From contig JAPDOI010001547.1 of the NCBI GenBank assembly GCA_029168955.1, positions 1 to 64,000 on the forward strand: a stretch of DNA of 64,000 nt, given 5' to 3'. A program made the translations under genes and the position numbers. Below the pieces are notes generated by a model that was given only the letters and a program-made list of their open reading frames with translations, was not told the origin of the DNA and did no database searches. How positions within the stretch are numbered: the stretch's first letter is position 1; each line of letters begins with the position of its first letter. This stretch comes from Aplectana chamaeleonis. Its lineage: Eukaryota; Nematoda; Chromadorea; Rhabditida; Cosmocercidae. Positions 53,740 to 63,418 of this stretch are shown here, piece by piece.

Positions 53740-55352
53740 ATGTTGGCGTCTCTCACCACTGCATTGATTTCTTTTCTTTTGCTCTTGCTTTTATTTTCTC
53801 CTGTGATTCAAAACTACGATAAAGTTTACGTACGTGATTGCTGTGACCCGTTAGCCAGACCGTTCGTGCGACCTCTTTGTCATTTGGAGGGGCAGCACAT
53901 AATTATGTATTATGTGTGCCTTAGGTGTACCCACGAGTATCCATGTGAGGTGTTAATGACTCGCACTGCAATTCCCGCGCAATCACGCGTCCATTATCAC
54001 CATCCTCACGTCAACGTATCATTCGATACGCCTCCGTCATCCGCATCGTGCGTGACTTCTTCCTCAACCTCTTTTTTGCAGCCGGGACAAATTTCCGAAT
54101 TATTGAATAAATTTACAGAAATATTTTGGAACACCTCAAATTAGTCTGAAAAAATTAAATGAAAAAAAATTCGTTCATCTCTTATTCTCAAATTTCGAAC
54201 GTCTGTGAATTGAAAAAAAAAACGTGAAATATATTCGATGAAAGTCAATAACTGTAAATTTATCCGAATACTGATTCTGCCAAATCATAAAAGAATATTC
54301 GGCCGGGCATTTGAATTTCTGAACGGTTTTAAATCGAGTATGTGACATTATAGTTTTGTTTCGCTGCAAAATAATTTTGTTCTCCCTGTTACCCTCTATT
54401 AAGTGTTTTCCCCTACACGTATTTCTTCATTTCTTATTTTACCCCGCTCCTGAATAATATAACATATGTTTTTCAGATGAAAAAATTTTCCGTTGGCACG
54501 CATGCTTTCATCCCGGAACCGGTCCACACAGTGCACGATGTGGGAGTACGCGCCTATGGAGGTAAAATGCTATTTTTAATTGTTTGTTGATCTTTTCCTC
54601 GGGTGTATCTCAGACAGCAAGAGTGCTAGCTCCAAATTGTGGAATAGGTGATATTTTTTATGAGTACAGTTGGAGAATCTTGAACAAAATTGACTTATTA
54701 GTTTTCCTTGAGATACTGACAATCCGAATCTTTTTAGAGATGTTAGAGCATCGGATTAGAAGAAGAGCCGCCGATTTGGAGTGTCTGGGAAGCGGGCGAA
54801 GGAACATGGAAGATGATCCACGACTGATTCGTTAGTCATTTTGAAAAGTGTCAACGATTTTTACGCTTTCAACCCCGGGGTTGTTTTCAATCCACCTCGT
54901 TTCCGTGCATGTTATAGGTATGGGCCTGTGTATCAATAAGAAATTTCGCGACAAAAACTTGCCTCAGAATTGTTCCAGACTTCTTTATTTTTGGCTCTCA
55001 AAAGAGGAATTTTTCTGAGCGTCAGGAAATTTTCTGTTCGATTCCCTTATTTTCCCGATTCCCCGATTCAAAAAGAAGAAATATTCCATTCTAGTTGATG
55101 TCTTTTACAGATGCAATGTTTTATCATAATGTGATCATTGTATTGTGATAAGTAGAGGTAGAGTTTTTGTGTATTGATATTTACTGCAGGTCGGAATGTA
55201 CTTGGGTTTATCCTAGATGGGAAAGGGTACTCAGGATTGGACGAAAATGTACCAATGACTATCGAAGTATTTTTATAGTTTATAAGTACACTGATCGCGA
55301 CCGCTATCAAGTAGCTTTACCTCTTTTTAGACTTAATCCTGAGTGCCCCTAG
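53740..55352 (+). CDS. candidate small secreted cysteine-containing protein
   Basis: Unrecognised. Exon 1 from ATG 53740 encodes a strong signal peptide (SFLLLLLLFSPVIQ) and a segment with six cysteines (RDCCDP, RPLCH, VCLRC, YPCEV). A phase-0 donor GTATCA at 54016 can join the acceptor TTTTTCAG at 54476. The next exon, 54477-54561, reads MKKFSVGTHAFIPEPVHTVH. From its phase-1 end two routes are open: exon 54614-54647 then 55190-55352 (three more cysteines, ending FRLNPECP and TAG, total 185 aa), or exon 54738-54835 (HRIRRRAADLECLGSG, total 152 aa). Without splicing, exon 1 reads on to a stop at 54144. All junctions are GT...AG and in phase, but no homologue is known to me. The 54477 ATG just after an acceptor could also be an SL-spliced start of a separate gene. 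Confidence 0.4.
54738..54835 (+). CDS. alternative terminal exon of the candidate secreted gene
   Basis: Acceptor CTTTTTAG at 54737; two bases complete a Glu codon after the 54561 junction. Encodes MLEHRIRRRAADLE and ends DDPRLIR with TAG. Strongly basic, with one cysteine. It is mutually exclusive with the 54614-54647 exon, because joining both gives an early stop. Confidence 0.4.
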
Positions 55353-55354
55353 GA

Positions 55355-55690
55355 TAGAACCAAATGATTATTGATGGACATAATATTGTCCATCGTTTGC
55401 TACATGTAATAATATCTGAAAATAATGTATTTGTGACCAGTGAGATTATGAAATAGATATGAATTCCGCATGAGAAACCATGTTTTAAACATTTCATTGA
55501 TTGAACGCATGTGATGTGAAATATTGATGTGAACGTTTAGTGCCGTAATAATATAATGATAAATACATTTTGACCAACTGTAAATCAGAATTCTATTACT
55601 GGGAGGTTAGGGTTAGAGGTGGGGAGGGGATTAGATGGCTGTACGAGAGTTTAATCATCTAGGCGTGAGCTACTGCTAAGCAATCACGCA
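55355..55690. other. no gene recognised
   Basis: AT-rich sequence downstream of the candidate gene; presumed 3' UTR and spacer. No AATAAA found close to the stop. Confidence 0.4.
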
Positions 55691-55905
55691 AGAGTGCTCG
55701 TCACCCGCTACCGTTTCGTCGACGACCAGAGGGAGGCGAGCGGGTGAGTGTGATGTGGCGAGCGCGCCGCCGAATTAGTGGAGGCGGGCGGCGAGCCCCG
55801 GCCGGCCAGCGCTCGCCGCCCGCTGCCATCTCGCTCGCCATCCGCGAAAAGGGTTGCTCGCCACCGGACTTTCGCTTCGCGGGTGGCGGGCCCCAAACTT
55901 CTGAG
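55690..55905. repeat. GCTCGCCACCCGCT cluster 4
   Basis: CTCGTCACCCGCTACC, CGAGCGGGTGAG, GCTCGCCGCCCGCTGCC and GGGTGGCGGGCC in 200 bp; a diverged cluster of the same motif. Confidence 0.6.
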
Positions 55906-56019
55906 TATTTGACTGAGCAAAGACAAAAAAAACAAAAAAGAACGATAACTTTAGCTGCCTAAAAAACATGTCGTAAACTTAATTGTTTCCTAGCTTCGTT
56001 TACAGAGAGTACAATTTAT

Positions 56020-56310
56020 TTGACGGTAGAGCAGGTCCCCGCCATTGCACCGCCAACCAGTTTTCCACCGCCAAGTAACCGCCCCGGTGTTTTGAAATTC
56101 TCTGTATCTGCGGTGCAACGGACAACTCGACTCCTCCCCGTTTTTGCTCCCGCCGTTGCACCGATGAGCCCTTTTCCCCCGCTGAACAGCCGTCAGCGTG
56201 TCTGAGCACAAACGGCCACCCACAGCACGAACTGTTCTTCGAACCGCAGCGCTCACGCGGATCGCAGTCCGAACTGCAACCAAACTAAGTGCGAGCTGTG
56301 GGGAAGTAGA
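56020..56310. repeat. scraps of the 35.7-37.6 kb repeats
   Basis: 56150-56205 (CCGCTGAACAGCCGTCAGCG) is inverse to the 88-bp units at 37195-37610. 56205-56300 (CGGCCACCCACAGCACGAAC) is inverse to 35700-35800. This shows both were once part of one composite repeat. Confidence 0.6.
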
Positions 56311-56483
56311 GTTTATTTCGCTTTTGAGGTTTGCCTTGCGCTCCATTTGGCAACTTCGGGCTCTTTTGGAGCTTTCCCTGGCTCGTTTTTATGCGTTCTT
56401 TCGACGTCAACGTCACAGTGTGCCCCTCCACTACCTATTCCTGGTGTAAACTGAAACACAGTTTTTATCGCGAGCAATGCTTT

Positions 56484-56793
56484 TAAAGGCAGTGTTCACG
56501 AAGAAAAAGTTGCGCGTTTTTTGGCTAAAACGTAAGCTTTGGGTCCCTCTAGGAATTCTCAATTTCTCTCTTTCCTCAGGTCAGCCCGCTCACATCGGCT
56601 GCAAAAAACGGGAGTTACAAGCCTCGGACAACTCGTCCACAATGCTTCCCTTGCTGAATTTCGAGGGCCCATAACTCCGTTTCCAGGGGGGTTTTGTACG
56701 ATTCCACGGACATCATTGAAATCAGCATGGGACCGTTTTCAAAGTAGGCACAAAAACAGAAAAACGACTTTTTTCGTGAACACTGCCTTTAGG
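56484..56793. mobile_element. TTAAAGGCAGTG MITE, complete ~310-bp subtype
   Basis: Left TTAAAGGCAGTGTTCACGAA, right CGTGAACACTGCCTTTA. The interior has CACATCGGCTGCAAAAAACG and GGACAACTCGTCCACAATGC. Other copies of this subtype: 35373 onward and, more distant, 63419. Confidence 0.85.
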
Positions 56794-56809
56794 TATCAAC
56801 CCGCCTCTT

Positions 56810-57287
56810 AAAGGCAGTGTTCACGATGATTTTCGTTCCCGAGTTTTCCACTCAAAATAAAGCGTTGGCCGTCGAGTGTTGCAGAAATTACGAAGAAACG
56901 GCGAGAAACGCACTAAAACGTCATATTTCAGTGACATTAATTTCTGGCCTGGACTAGTTGTCCAGTTAGGCGAATATAATGTTCACGGTGGTTGTCACCG
57001 GTGAAAAATGGGATCAGTCGGAAATGGAAGAATATTGCAGGCAAAATAGTATTAGGTAGGGTCCGAAGAAGATAACGGAGCAACAGAAAGCGAATAATTG
57101 TAAAGGACGGGTCCACAAATGATTTCATTGTCACAACGATCAGTTCCTGTGAGAGTAAAGGATTTCGTGACCTTCTGTTGCGTTTTTCTCGATTCCTTCG
57201 TCATTTATGTTCTACCCGGGGGCCAAACAATCGATTTAGCTATTAATCTCAAAATCGAAGATTATCGTGAACACTGCCTTTAAGTAT
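56810..57287. mobile_element. TTAAAGGCAGTG MITE, complete ~478-bp subtype
   Basis: Left TTAAAGGCAGTGTTCACGAT at 56810, right ATCGTGAACACTGCCTTTAA ending at 57283. The interior has GGACTAGTTGTCCAG and CACGGTGGTTGTCACCGGTG. Best-preserved copy in the window. Confidence 0.9.
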
Positions 57288-57630
57288 CACAGGAAGTGGT
57301 TGTTGTGAAAATGAAATCTTTCGTGGGCCCGTCCTTTGCATTTTTCTAACCTCTATTGCTCCGTTCTTTCCTTAGGGCCTTAACTAATCCTGCTCCGCAT
57401 AAAATATTCTTTTATTTTCGATTGATCAAATTTTCCAAAGCTGACAACCAACATGAACATGTTCATCCAACCGGACTAGTCCATGCTATAGAATAATGTC
57501 ACTGAAATACGACGTTTAAATGCGTCTCTCGCCGTTCCTTCGTAATTTTGGTAACACTTGGAGGCCAACGCATTGTTTTGTGTGAAAAAGTCGGGGACGA
57601 AAATCATCGTGAACACTGCCTTCAACTAAA
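57288..57630. mobile_element. TTAAAGGCAGTG MITE, inverted truncated copy
   Basis: The interior matches the 478-bp subtype in inverse orientation (ACCAACATGAACATGTTCAT, CCGGACTAGTCCATG) and ends ATCATCGTGAACACTGCCTT at 57622. The left end is replaced by the preceding copy. Confidence 0.7.
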
Positions 57631-57669
57631 TTTAAAGCCGATTCGTGCTCACCAGATCATACTCAGAGA

Positions 57670-57805
57670 AACTCACGGCCCGTCCGCGGCGGAAGATGAG
57701 CTTTCCGGACGGTCCGCGGCGCTTGGCGGCTGATCCGCGGCACGATTGATAGTGAGACGGTCAAACGGCCGATCCGCGGCGCTGTTTGTTCTCGAGGGGG
57801 TGGCT
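57670..57805. repeat. GGTCCGCGGCG motif cluster 1
   Basis: CCGTCCGCGGCGG, GACGGTCCGCGGCGC, TGATCCGCGGC and CGATCCGCGGCGC at about 20-45-bp spacing. The same motif fills 59355-59490. Confidence 0.75.
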
Positions 57806-57954
57806 CCGGGGCGCACCGCCAATCCACCATCTCAATACCGATCGATGAAAAGCAGCCACATATATTTTTGAGTTGTTTTTTGGATTGAACGAGTCCACCA
57901 CCTCATTCCCCGCAGTCTTAGACAATTTCCCAGCCGCTGACTTCGACTTTCTCG

Positions 57955-58415
57955 TATTTGTAACTTTGCCAAACCGTTATATCTACATGCACGCCAATTA
58001 TTCTTTCTAGATGCCGTCGCAACAGCTTCTAGGGCAGAAAAAATTCCCGATGGTAAGTAAATTTTCATATTCTCGTTTATTTTTGAGATTCTCTTCTGAT
58101 TTTGTTTTTTTTTCATTCAAATAATTTTCATGATTGTTTGGTTTCGCAATTCTCATGTGTGTTTTTTTTTCAAGAATAGTTCCGGTTTGATACCGACTTT
58201 GATCGATTTCGGCATGAAACCAGATCTACCCTAGAAAACCAAACAATCATATAAATCACTGGAATGTAAGGAAGGAAAACAAAAAGAGAGAATTATAAAA
58301 ATAAACGTGAAAATGAAAAATTACCTACCACCGTGAATTTTTTCTCCCCTAGAAGTTGTTGCGGAGGCATCTGGAAGGATACAATTGGTGTGCATGTAGA
58401 TATAATACTTTAATA
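57955..58415. mobile_element. foldback element, ~460 bp
   Basis: TATATCTACATGCACGCCAA at 57978 pairs with TTGGTGTGCATGTAGATATA at 58386, and CCGTCGCAACAGCTTCTAGG pairs with CTAGAAGTTGTTGCGG. AAACCAAACAATCAT near 58237 pairs with ATGATTGTTTGGTTT near 58130. Arms about 190 bp, moderately diverged. Confidence 0.82.
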
Positions 58416-58424
58416 TATGAAGAA

Positions 58425-58600
58425 ACACAGAAGGACGGGTTCGGTCACAGAAGCCAAGAAAATTGAAGAAAATGAAAAAAACACCTACAATCAGCTTATC
58501 GGCTACGGCGCCGGAATCTCGTCCGGCTCGAGCGCGTGCGGCCGCGAAGCGTCTCAATACGCAATTGCGGAGGGGAATTCGACGCAGAGGAGTGGAATTT
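58425..58600. other. no gene recognised
   Basis: Short charged frames only. Possible spacer between two foldback elements. Confidence 0.35.
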
Positions 58601-58679
58601 GATGCAGAGAAGCACAGTACATGAACTCTGTTTCCATCGAGTGGGATATTCTAGTAGAGCACCACTCCCAATTAGATGG

Positions 58680-59320
58680 AAACAGTCACTCATTGGCCGT
58701 GAGACAGATTTCGGCATTGTTGCACGCTCTTCGCGTTAGCTTTCTTATCTCCTCAGAAAGCATCAGTATCACAATTTCGCAGGGTTGCTCTACCGTACGA
58801 CTTATTTTCAGAGGTAGAACAGCTCAATTTACATGTAGAACTGGTTTCGATGTGCATTCGTAGACTTGTTCAGTTTATGGCATATTGCAATGTATGCCCA
58901 TGGTAACATGAAGAACTGATTGTGCAATAACTAAGTGTTACAGGTCTTCAGTCTAAACTAATATTACAAAGTTGTTGCTTAATAGTCATAAAATATGTGC
59001 TCTCGATTTCGAGAATTTGCAGCTCATGATCATACATTAATCATTTGTTCATAATCATAATTATACATCACCGATGTCTAAAAGATTCCAATAAAATATA
59101 CTATTTTCACAATACTTCTTCAGCGATACATTTCACAGTTGTACAGCTAAACTATATCGAAACCAGTTATGCATGTTAATCGAGCTGTTCTACTCTTGAA
59201 ATAACTCGTATGATGGAGAAGTCCTGCAAAATTGTGATATTGAGGCTTTCTGAAGAGTATGGAATGCTAGCGCGAAAAGCGTACTCCAATGCCAAAATCT
59301 GTCCCACGGCCAATGAGTCG
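58680..59320. mobile_element. foldback element, ~640 bp
   Basis: CACTCATTGGCCGTGAGACA at 58687 pairs with TGTCCCACGGCCAATGAGTC at 59300. GAAAGCATCAGTATCACAAT pairs with ATTGTGATATTGAGGCTTTC, and AACTGGTTTCGATGT pairs with TATATCGAAACCAGTT. Arms about 180 bp, AT-rich loop of about 290 bp. Confidence 0.82.
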
Positions 59321-59354
59321 ATCGGGGTGGGCAGGATAACATGATTCAAAAGGA

Positions 59355-59490
59355 CGGTCCGCGGCGGCTGTCAGGACGATCCGCGGCGCAGGCAAGATGG
59401 TCCGCGGCGCATTGCCGGCGCATCCGCGGCTTCGGTGAAGGATCGTGCGGTCGTCGGCCGCGGACGATCCTGCAAAAGCGCCGCGGATCG
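59355..59490. repeat. GGTCCGCGGCG motif cluster 2
   Basis: GGACGGTCCGCGGCGG, GACGATCCGCGGCGC, GATGGTCCGCGGCGC and GCATCCGCGGC at short intervals; same motif as 57670-57805. The two clusters bracket the two foldbacks between them. Confidence 0.75.
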
Positions 59491-59580
59491 TCCTTGGACT
59501 TCTCTGAGTACCCGTTAACGGGTGATTGCTGTTATGCCTACATAGGTAGTTCATGTGTGAATAGCTGAGGATTGCAGCAT

Positions 59581-59740
59581 GGGGTGTCGGTAGTGTAATG
59601 GAAACACTCTCGCCCGGTAAGCGATTCAAAGCGGGTTCGATTCTTACCTGAAAACTAAGTTTTGTATTCAACTCAGCAACCTTATGATATCTTGTGATTA
59701 TATACCATGACATAAAAAGGCATTAAATATTCAAAAAATC
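59581..59740 (+). mobile_element. tRNA-derived SINE, copy 2
   Basis: The tRNA-like head has an A-box-like GGTAGTGTAATGG with D-arm pairing AGTG/CACT, an anticodon-like stem TCGC/GCGA around loop CCGGTAA, and a B-box-like GGTTCGATTCT. Loop position 33 is C rather than T, and the T-arm and acceptor stems pair poorly, so it is not a working tRNA gene. The tail (GTATTCAACTCAGCAACCTT, ATGACATAAAAAGGCAT) is shared with 35103-35230. Confidence 0.75.
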
Positions 59741-60004
59741 GAATCCCGTCACTATTCCCGTCAATTCACTACGGTGAACATAGTTTGACTACTTTGCGGG
59801 GACAACATCAAGACGTGAACATCCTTCAAGGAAAGTTCTCTCCTTCTTCTATCGCGCAGAACGGCAGCGGATAGAAAATCCGCAATGTTCATTGTGCAGT
59901 ACATGAAGTGCCCACTCTCTCGCCCAAATGAGACCGGTCGGAGCAAGCAGCGGAGCGGTCGCTCATGACAAAATATAAGAGTGATAGGGTATAGGAGCTA
60001 CCTA

Positions 60005-60100
60005 GCCACGCAACCACCTTTCCTTCACAAAACTGCCTTCGGCTTCCTGAACGGAACCTAAGGCAGTTTTGTGACGGAAAGGCCGTTGCGTTGTGAAAAA
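60005..60100. repeat. short hairpin
   Basis: CACAAAACTGCCTTCGG near 60028 pairs with CTAAGGCAGTTTTGTG near 60060, extended by CGCAACCACCTTTCC and GGAAAGGCCGTTGCG. Stem of about 38 bp. Confidence 0.75.
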
Positions 60101-60139
60101 TCGTAATTTAATGGAGAGCAAGTGTCAATATAGCACACA

Positions 60140-60346
60140 ATGGCTCAACATAAAGAGCATCTTGCCTCATGCATACCATCGACTCACAAAAAGGTCATAT
60201 TGCCTCATATCAGGAGAGACCAACTCAGCCCATTTTGGTTGAACTATGGGTGGGAAATCATGCTTATTGCTAGTGAGAGAGTCACCAGAGAGCAGTTCGA
60301 AGCTACTCGTCTTCTGAACGAAAGCTGGACTTTTACTTCGATCTAG
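60140..60346 (+). CDS. short unrecognised ORF (68 aa)
   Basis: MAQHKEHLASCIPSTHKK, then FWLNYGWEIMLIASERVTRE, ending with TAG. Composition is protein-like, with no repeat structure, but no domain, splice partner or homologue is recognised. Could be a decayed element fragment. Confidence 0.25.
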   Translation: MAQHKEHLASCIPSTHKKVILPHIRRDQLSPFWLNYGWEIMLIASERVTREQFEATRLLNESWTFTSI

Positions 60347-60394
60347 AATCGTTGATTGATTGGCCGATTGAGTTGCAGTAACTCTGACAGCCTT

Positions 60395-60585
60395 CGTTAG
60401 CGAAGGCGTTGAGCATCCCGTTGATCGAAAACAACACATACGAACACCGTCAAGAACGGTTGAGTGAACGGGATGCTAAACGACTGATGACGTCACAGAA
60501 GGGACGGGGCAACCCTCCGACGGCGAAAGCAATGCTCCCCGCTTTGCGTAACGGGTAACCGAACGGGATGCTAAAACACGAGAAA
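60395..60585. repeat. GAACGGGATGCTAAA direct repeats
   Basis: GAACGGGATGCTAAA at about 60466 and 60563, and the inverse GAGCATCCCGTT at 60411. A small array or foldback remnant. Confidence 0.5.
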
Positions 60586-60884
60586 AAAGCGATAACGCCA
60601 TAGCACCCCTCCTACTCCTATGGCAACCGCTATGAACTCCCCTGACCCTAGCCAAGTCTGCACTTTCTGTGCTCTCAAAAATCAATCAATTCTACGATTG
60701 CTCCCCTTCTTGCCTGCTCCCAGGATAGAGCACCCATGTTGGTGCAGGAGCAGCCAAATGCAGGCACTCGCACACCCCACTCATCTCGAAGGCAGAGCCC
60801 GAGGAGTGCACACTTGACAATGGAATGAATCGGTCAAGCCCCACCCCGAGACGGCTCGTATGTACTGTGCTTATCCTCGGACAT

Positions 60885-61100
60885 TCGGATTCAGCAGGCC
60901 GGGAGCCCGCCAGACAGCAGGCGCGGGCGCCCCGGCCGCGCCTGCCAGCAGTGATGCCCCGGCCTGCCACTGCCGCGCTATAGCGGGCAGGCCGGGGCGC
61001 ATTCACAGCAGGCCGGGCCACTGTCACAGCGGCAGGCCGGGGGCGTCTTAATAGTGGCAGGCCGGGATGCATCAACCGTGGCAGGCCGGGGCGCTTCTAT
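60885..61100. repeat. GC-rich GGCAGGCCGGGGCGC array
   Basis: Six or so copies of (G)GCAGGCCGGG(G/A) in 200 bp, plus the inverse CCCCGGCCTGCC near 60957. Surroundings are AT-rich. The reverse 127-aa frame over it is composition-driven. Confidence 0.75.
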
Positions 61101-61234
61101 GGCAGGCAGATTCGCCTTTATGAAAGAAATTCATCAACTAAACCGTACCCAAAGAAATCAAAAACGAAGCAGAAATTTGTTTATTACATCAACAAAGTTA
61201 CAACATATGATCAGATGCCTTTAAATAATATTTT

Positions 61235-61670
61235 TCCTACGGTTCAGCAAAAAAACCATATCATCGCGGAGAAGGAAGTTTCTAACAGGGTCAATAGAAG
61301 CACCGACTATGTTGAGGGGATTAAAAAACATAATAAATCATACGGTATAACATTTTTTTCTCCAGTTCAGCTGCGAACCAACGTAATAGCCGAGCGACAC
61401 GTATTTTAACCGGGTCAATGGATACAATGATGTTTGACAAGTTAAAAAACAAAACAAATCATACAAAATAACCATTTTTCTTCCGTTCAACTGCGAACCT
61501 ACGTAATAGCAAGGCAACACGTATCCTAACCGGTCAATGGAGAAAACGATATTTGAGAAGAAGAAAGAAAACATAACAAATCGAACAAAATGACATTTTT
61601 TCTTCTGTTCAGCTGCGAATCCACGCAATAGCGGAGCGAAAAGTTTGTAACCGGGTCAGCTGATTCACCG
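61235..61670. repeat. ~120-bp tandem repeat, 4 copies
   Basis: GTTCAGCTGCGAA(C/T)C(C/A)A followed by CGTAATAGC and, about 40 bp later, ACCGGGTCAATGGA recurs near 61240, 61367, 61485 and 61608. Reverse frames at 61338-61628 repeat with it and are not genes. Confidence 0.8.
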
Positions 61671-61699
61671 AGGTTTGAGAGGAGGTAGAAAAAGAATAA

Positions 61700-62640
61700 A
61701 AAAAACACAAATGCGAAGAAATGGGCGAACAGAGTAAGTGATGGAAGACATTGTATCGAACAAACATACTCGTGCGCGCTTTGGGTTCGACATACACGTG
61801 ATAATGGGAAAAATAAATCCAAAATAGCTCTTCACAGAACAAAGTTTTAGAAAATTCACTTCCCACTAGGGCATGAAGGTCCAAAAACCCATAACAATCG
61901 AATTCAACATCGAATAGTGCAGCTTAACAAGTGAAAGTAATTGATTCCAATAACGATTAAAGTGGAACAAAGCTAGTAAAAAATACTATAATTGACTTCA
62001 TAGAGGGCTCGACGCCAAGAAAAGAAGATATGCGAGAGTTTTTACTAAGCGTTTTGCAAGAATAGACAATATACCGGATTAGTGGAACTAGCGAGATCAG
62101 AACACACACAACGCACGTAGAAAGTACAAGAGAATGCCAAATTTTAATGTTTCGTTTTAAATTCGACCTTTCGGTTAAAATTGGGAGCTGAAATCATATT
62201 CTGCGTCCCGTAATAGTTTCTTATGGCGAAAACTGGCAGGCTTCAGTCAAAGAAGAATTTTTCACGTTCTGGACAAAAAAAAACGCCATTAGAGATGACG
62301 CCAAAAGCATAGTGTGGCAAAAGAACCAATTTATTTCCAAATAATGAAAACTTCCAGGATAATCCAAAAGCACTCAGAAACAATGTGTTATTTCCAAAGG
62401 AGATCACCTGGTGGATATGGTTTGGCATCGACCCCACCCAGCTCGTAAAATACTACAATTTCCTATACTTTGACGAGATTTGAGAAAGCGTTTTTTTCCT
62501 GCAGAAAAACAGTGAAAGCTTTCTTCCTGATTGAAACTTCTGATTTTTCCCTAGTGGAAAGATTTAACACGCAAAATCCCTATTCAGCTTTTAATTTGAA
62601 CCAGAGAGTCAAACTTGAAACGAGGAAAAGAAATTTGACT
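61700..62640. other. no gene recognised
   Basis: AT-rich intergenic region downstream of gene B, presumably holding its 3' UTR (AATAAA on the minus strand near 62335). Confidence 0.4.
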
Positions 62641-62685
62641 TTCCTGTACCGCTGTACGTGCGTCGCTCCACTAGTATGACAGGAG

Positions 62686-63236
62686 CTAGTTTTCCTGGTT
62701 TTCGGTATCTCCCGGCTGGCCATCCAATAGCGCCTCCGCACTTTCTTCAAGATCACATTGCTCAACGAGATCTCCCTGCGGCGTGGTCTCCGTGTTGGGA
62801 TGAGCATAGTGCTGAAATAGTACAAATGACTGACAGGAAAAAGAGGCTTCACTTATTTCAAGCAAAACTCACCCTGCTCGGAGTCCATACATACTCGTTG
62901 TTCACGACACGGCAGGTGTAGCCACGTACATCTCGTCTGAAAATATTGGAAGTTAGAAATCACTTCAAAAATACGTATAATCAACTTACAAAGCTTTATG
63001 GAGAGCCCGAAACACGTGTTTTCGCCAGATTTGCCGTTGTTGGACCAAAGAGTCGAAAGCAGCAATCCTATCCTCTTCTGATCCTCCAAGTGATTGATAG
63101 AATCTGAAACATAGGTTTGAAACCGTCCTCATAGGAATAAGGCGAAAGTAAAGGTTACCTCGATTCACGTTTTTTTTCACAATGATTGCTGTCTTGACCT
63201 CTTCATGCCCATATCCAACGATGTCATCGGCAAAAT
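62686..63236 (-). CDS. gene B, 3' part of a gene A paralogue, probable one-base frameshift
   Basis: Minus-strand exons: 63236-63159, 63103-62990, 62936-62873, 62811-62686. Introns are 55, 53 and 61 bp. They correspond to gene A exons 7-10: DDIVGYGHEEVKTAII to EDLLGYGHEELKSAVL, and SLVQQRQIWRKHVFRALHKA to RELSAERDVWRKHLFEALQR (both second exons are 114 nt), RDVRGY to QDVRGY. The last exon is longer and acidic (GDLVEQCDLEESAEALLDGQ) and ends with TAG. The first exon is 78 nt, out of phase by one; an A8 run at 63169-63176 is one base short of the phase that gene A predicts. 5' exons are not in the window, where a MITE (63419-63836) follows. Either a recent pseudogene or a homopolymer sequencing error. 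Confidence 0.7.
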
Positions 63237-63418
63237 CTGAAACAACACAGAAACTAATAAGCAATGAAGAGTTTGAAGAAAGCCTCTGAATGCGAAAATA
63301 GACAGTTTAAACAATCGATGAAAGGAACGGTATGCCTAATAATGATAATTCTCAAAAGTCGCCTTTCTTTATCAAGCATCAATGCAACACCTCCAATGGA
63401 GATAAGCGAATAATACTT

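Noticed and set aside
59581..59655. Functional tRNA gene
   Set aside because: A- and B-box-like words and two arms pair, but the residue before the anticodon is not T, the T and acceptor stems pair poorly, and the sequence recurs with a shared tail at 35.1 kb. A SINE explains it better.
60692..61075. 127-aa Arg/Pro-rich protein
   Set aside because: It lies over the GGCAGGCCGGGGCGC array and has no coding signature.
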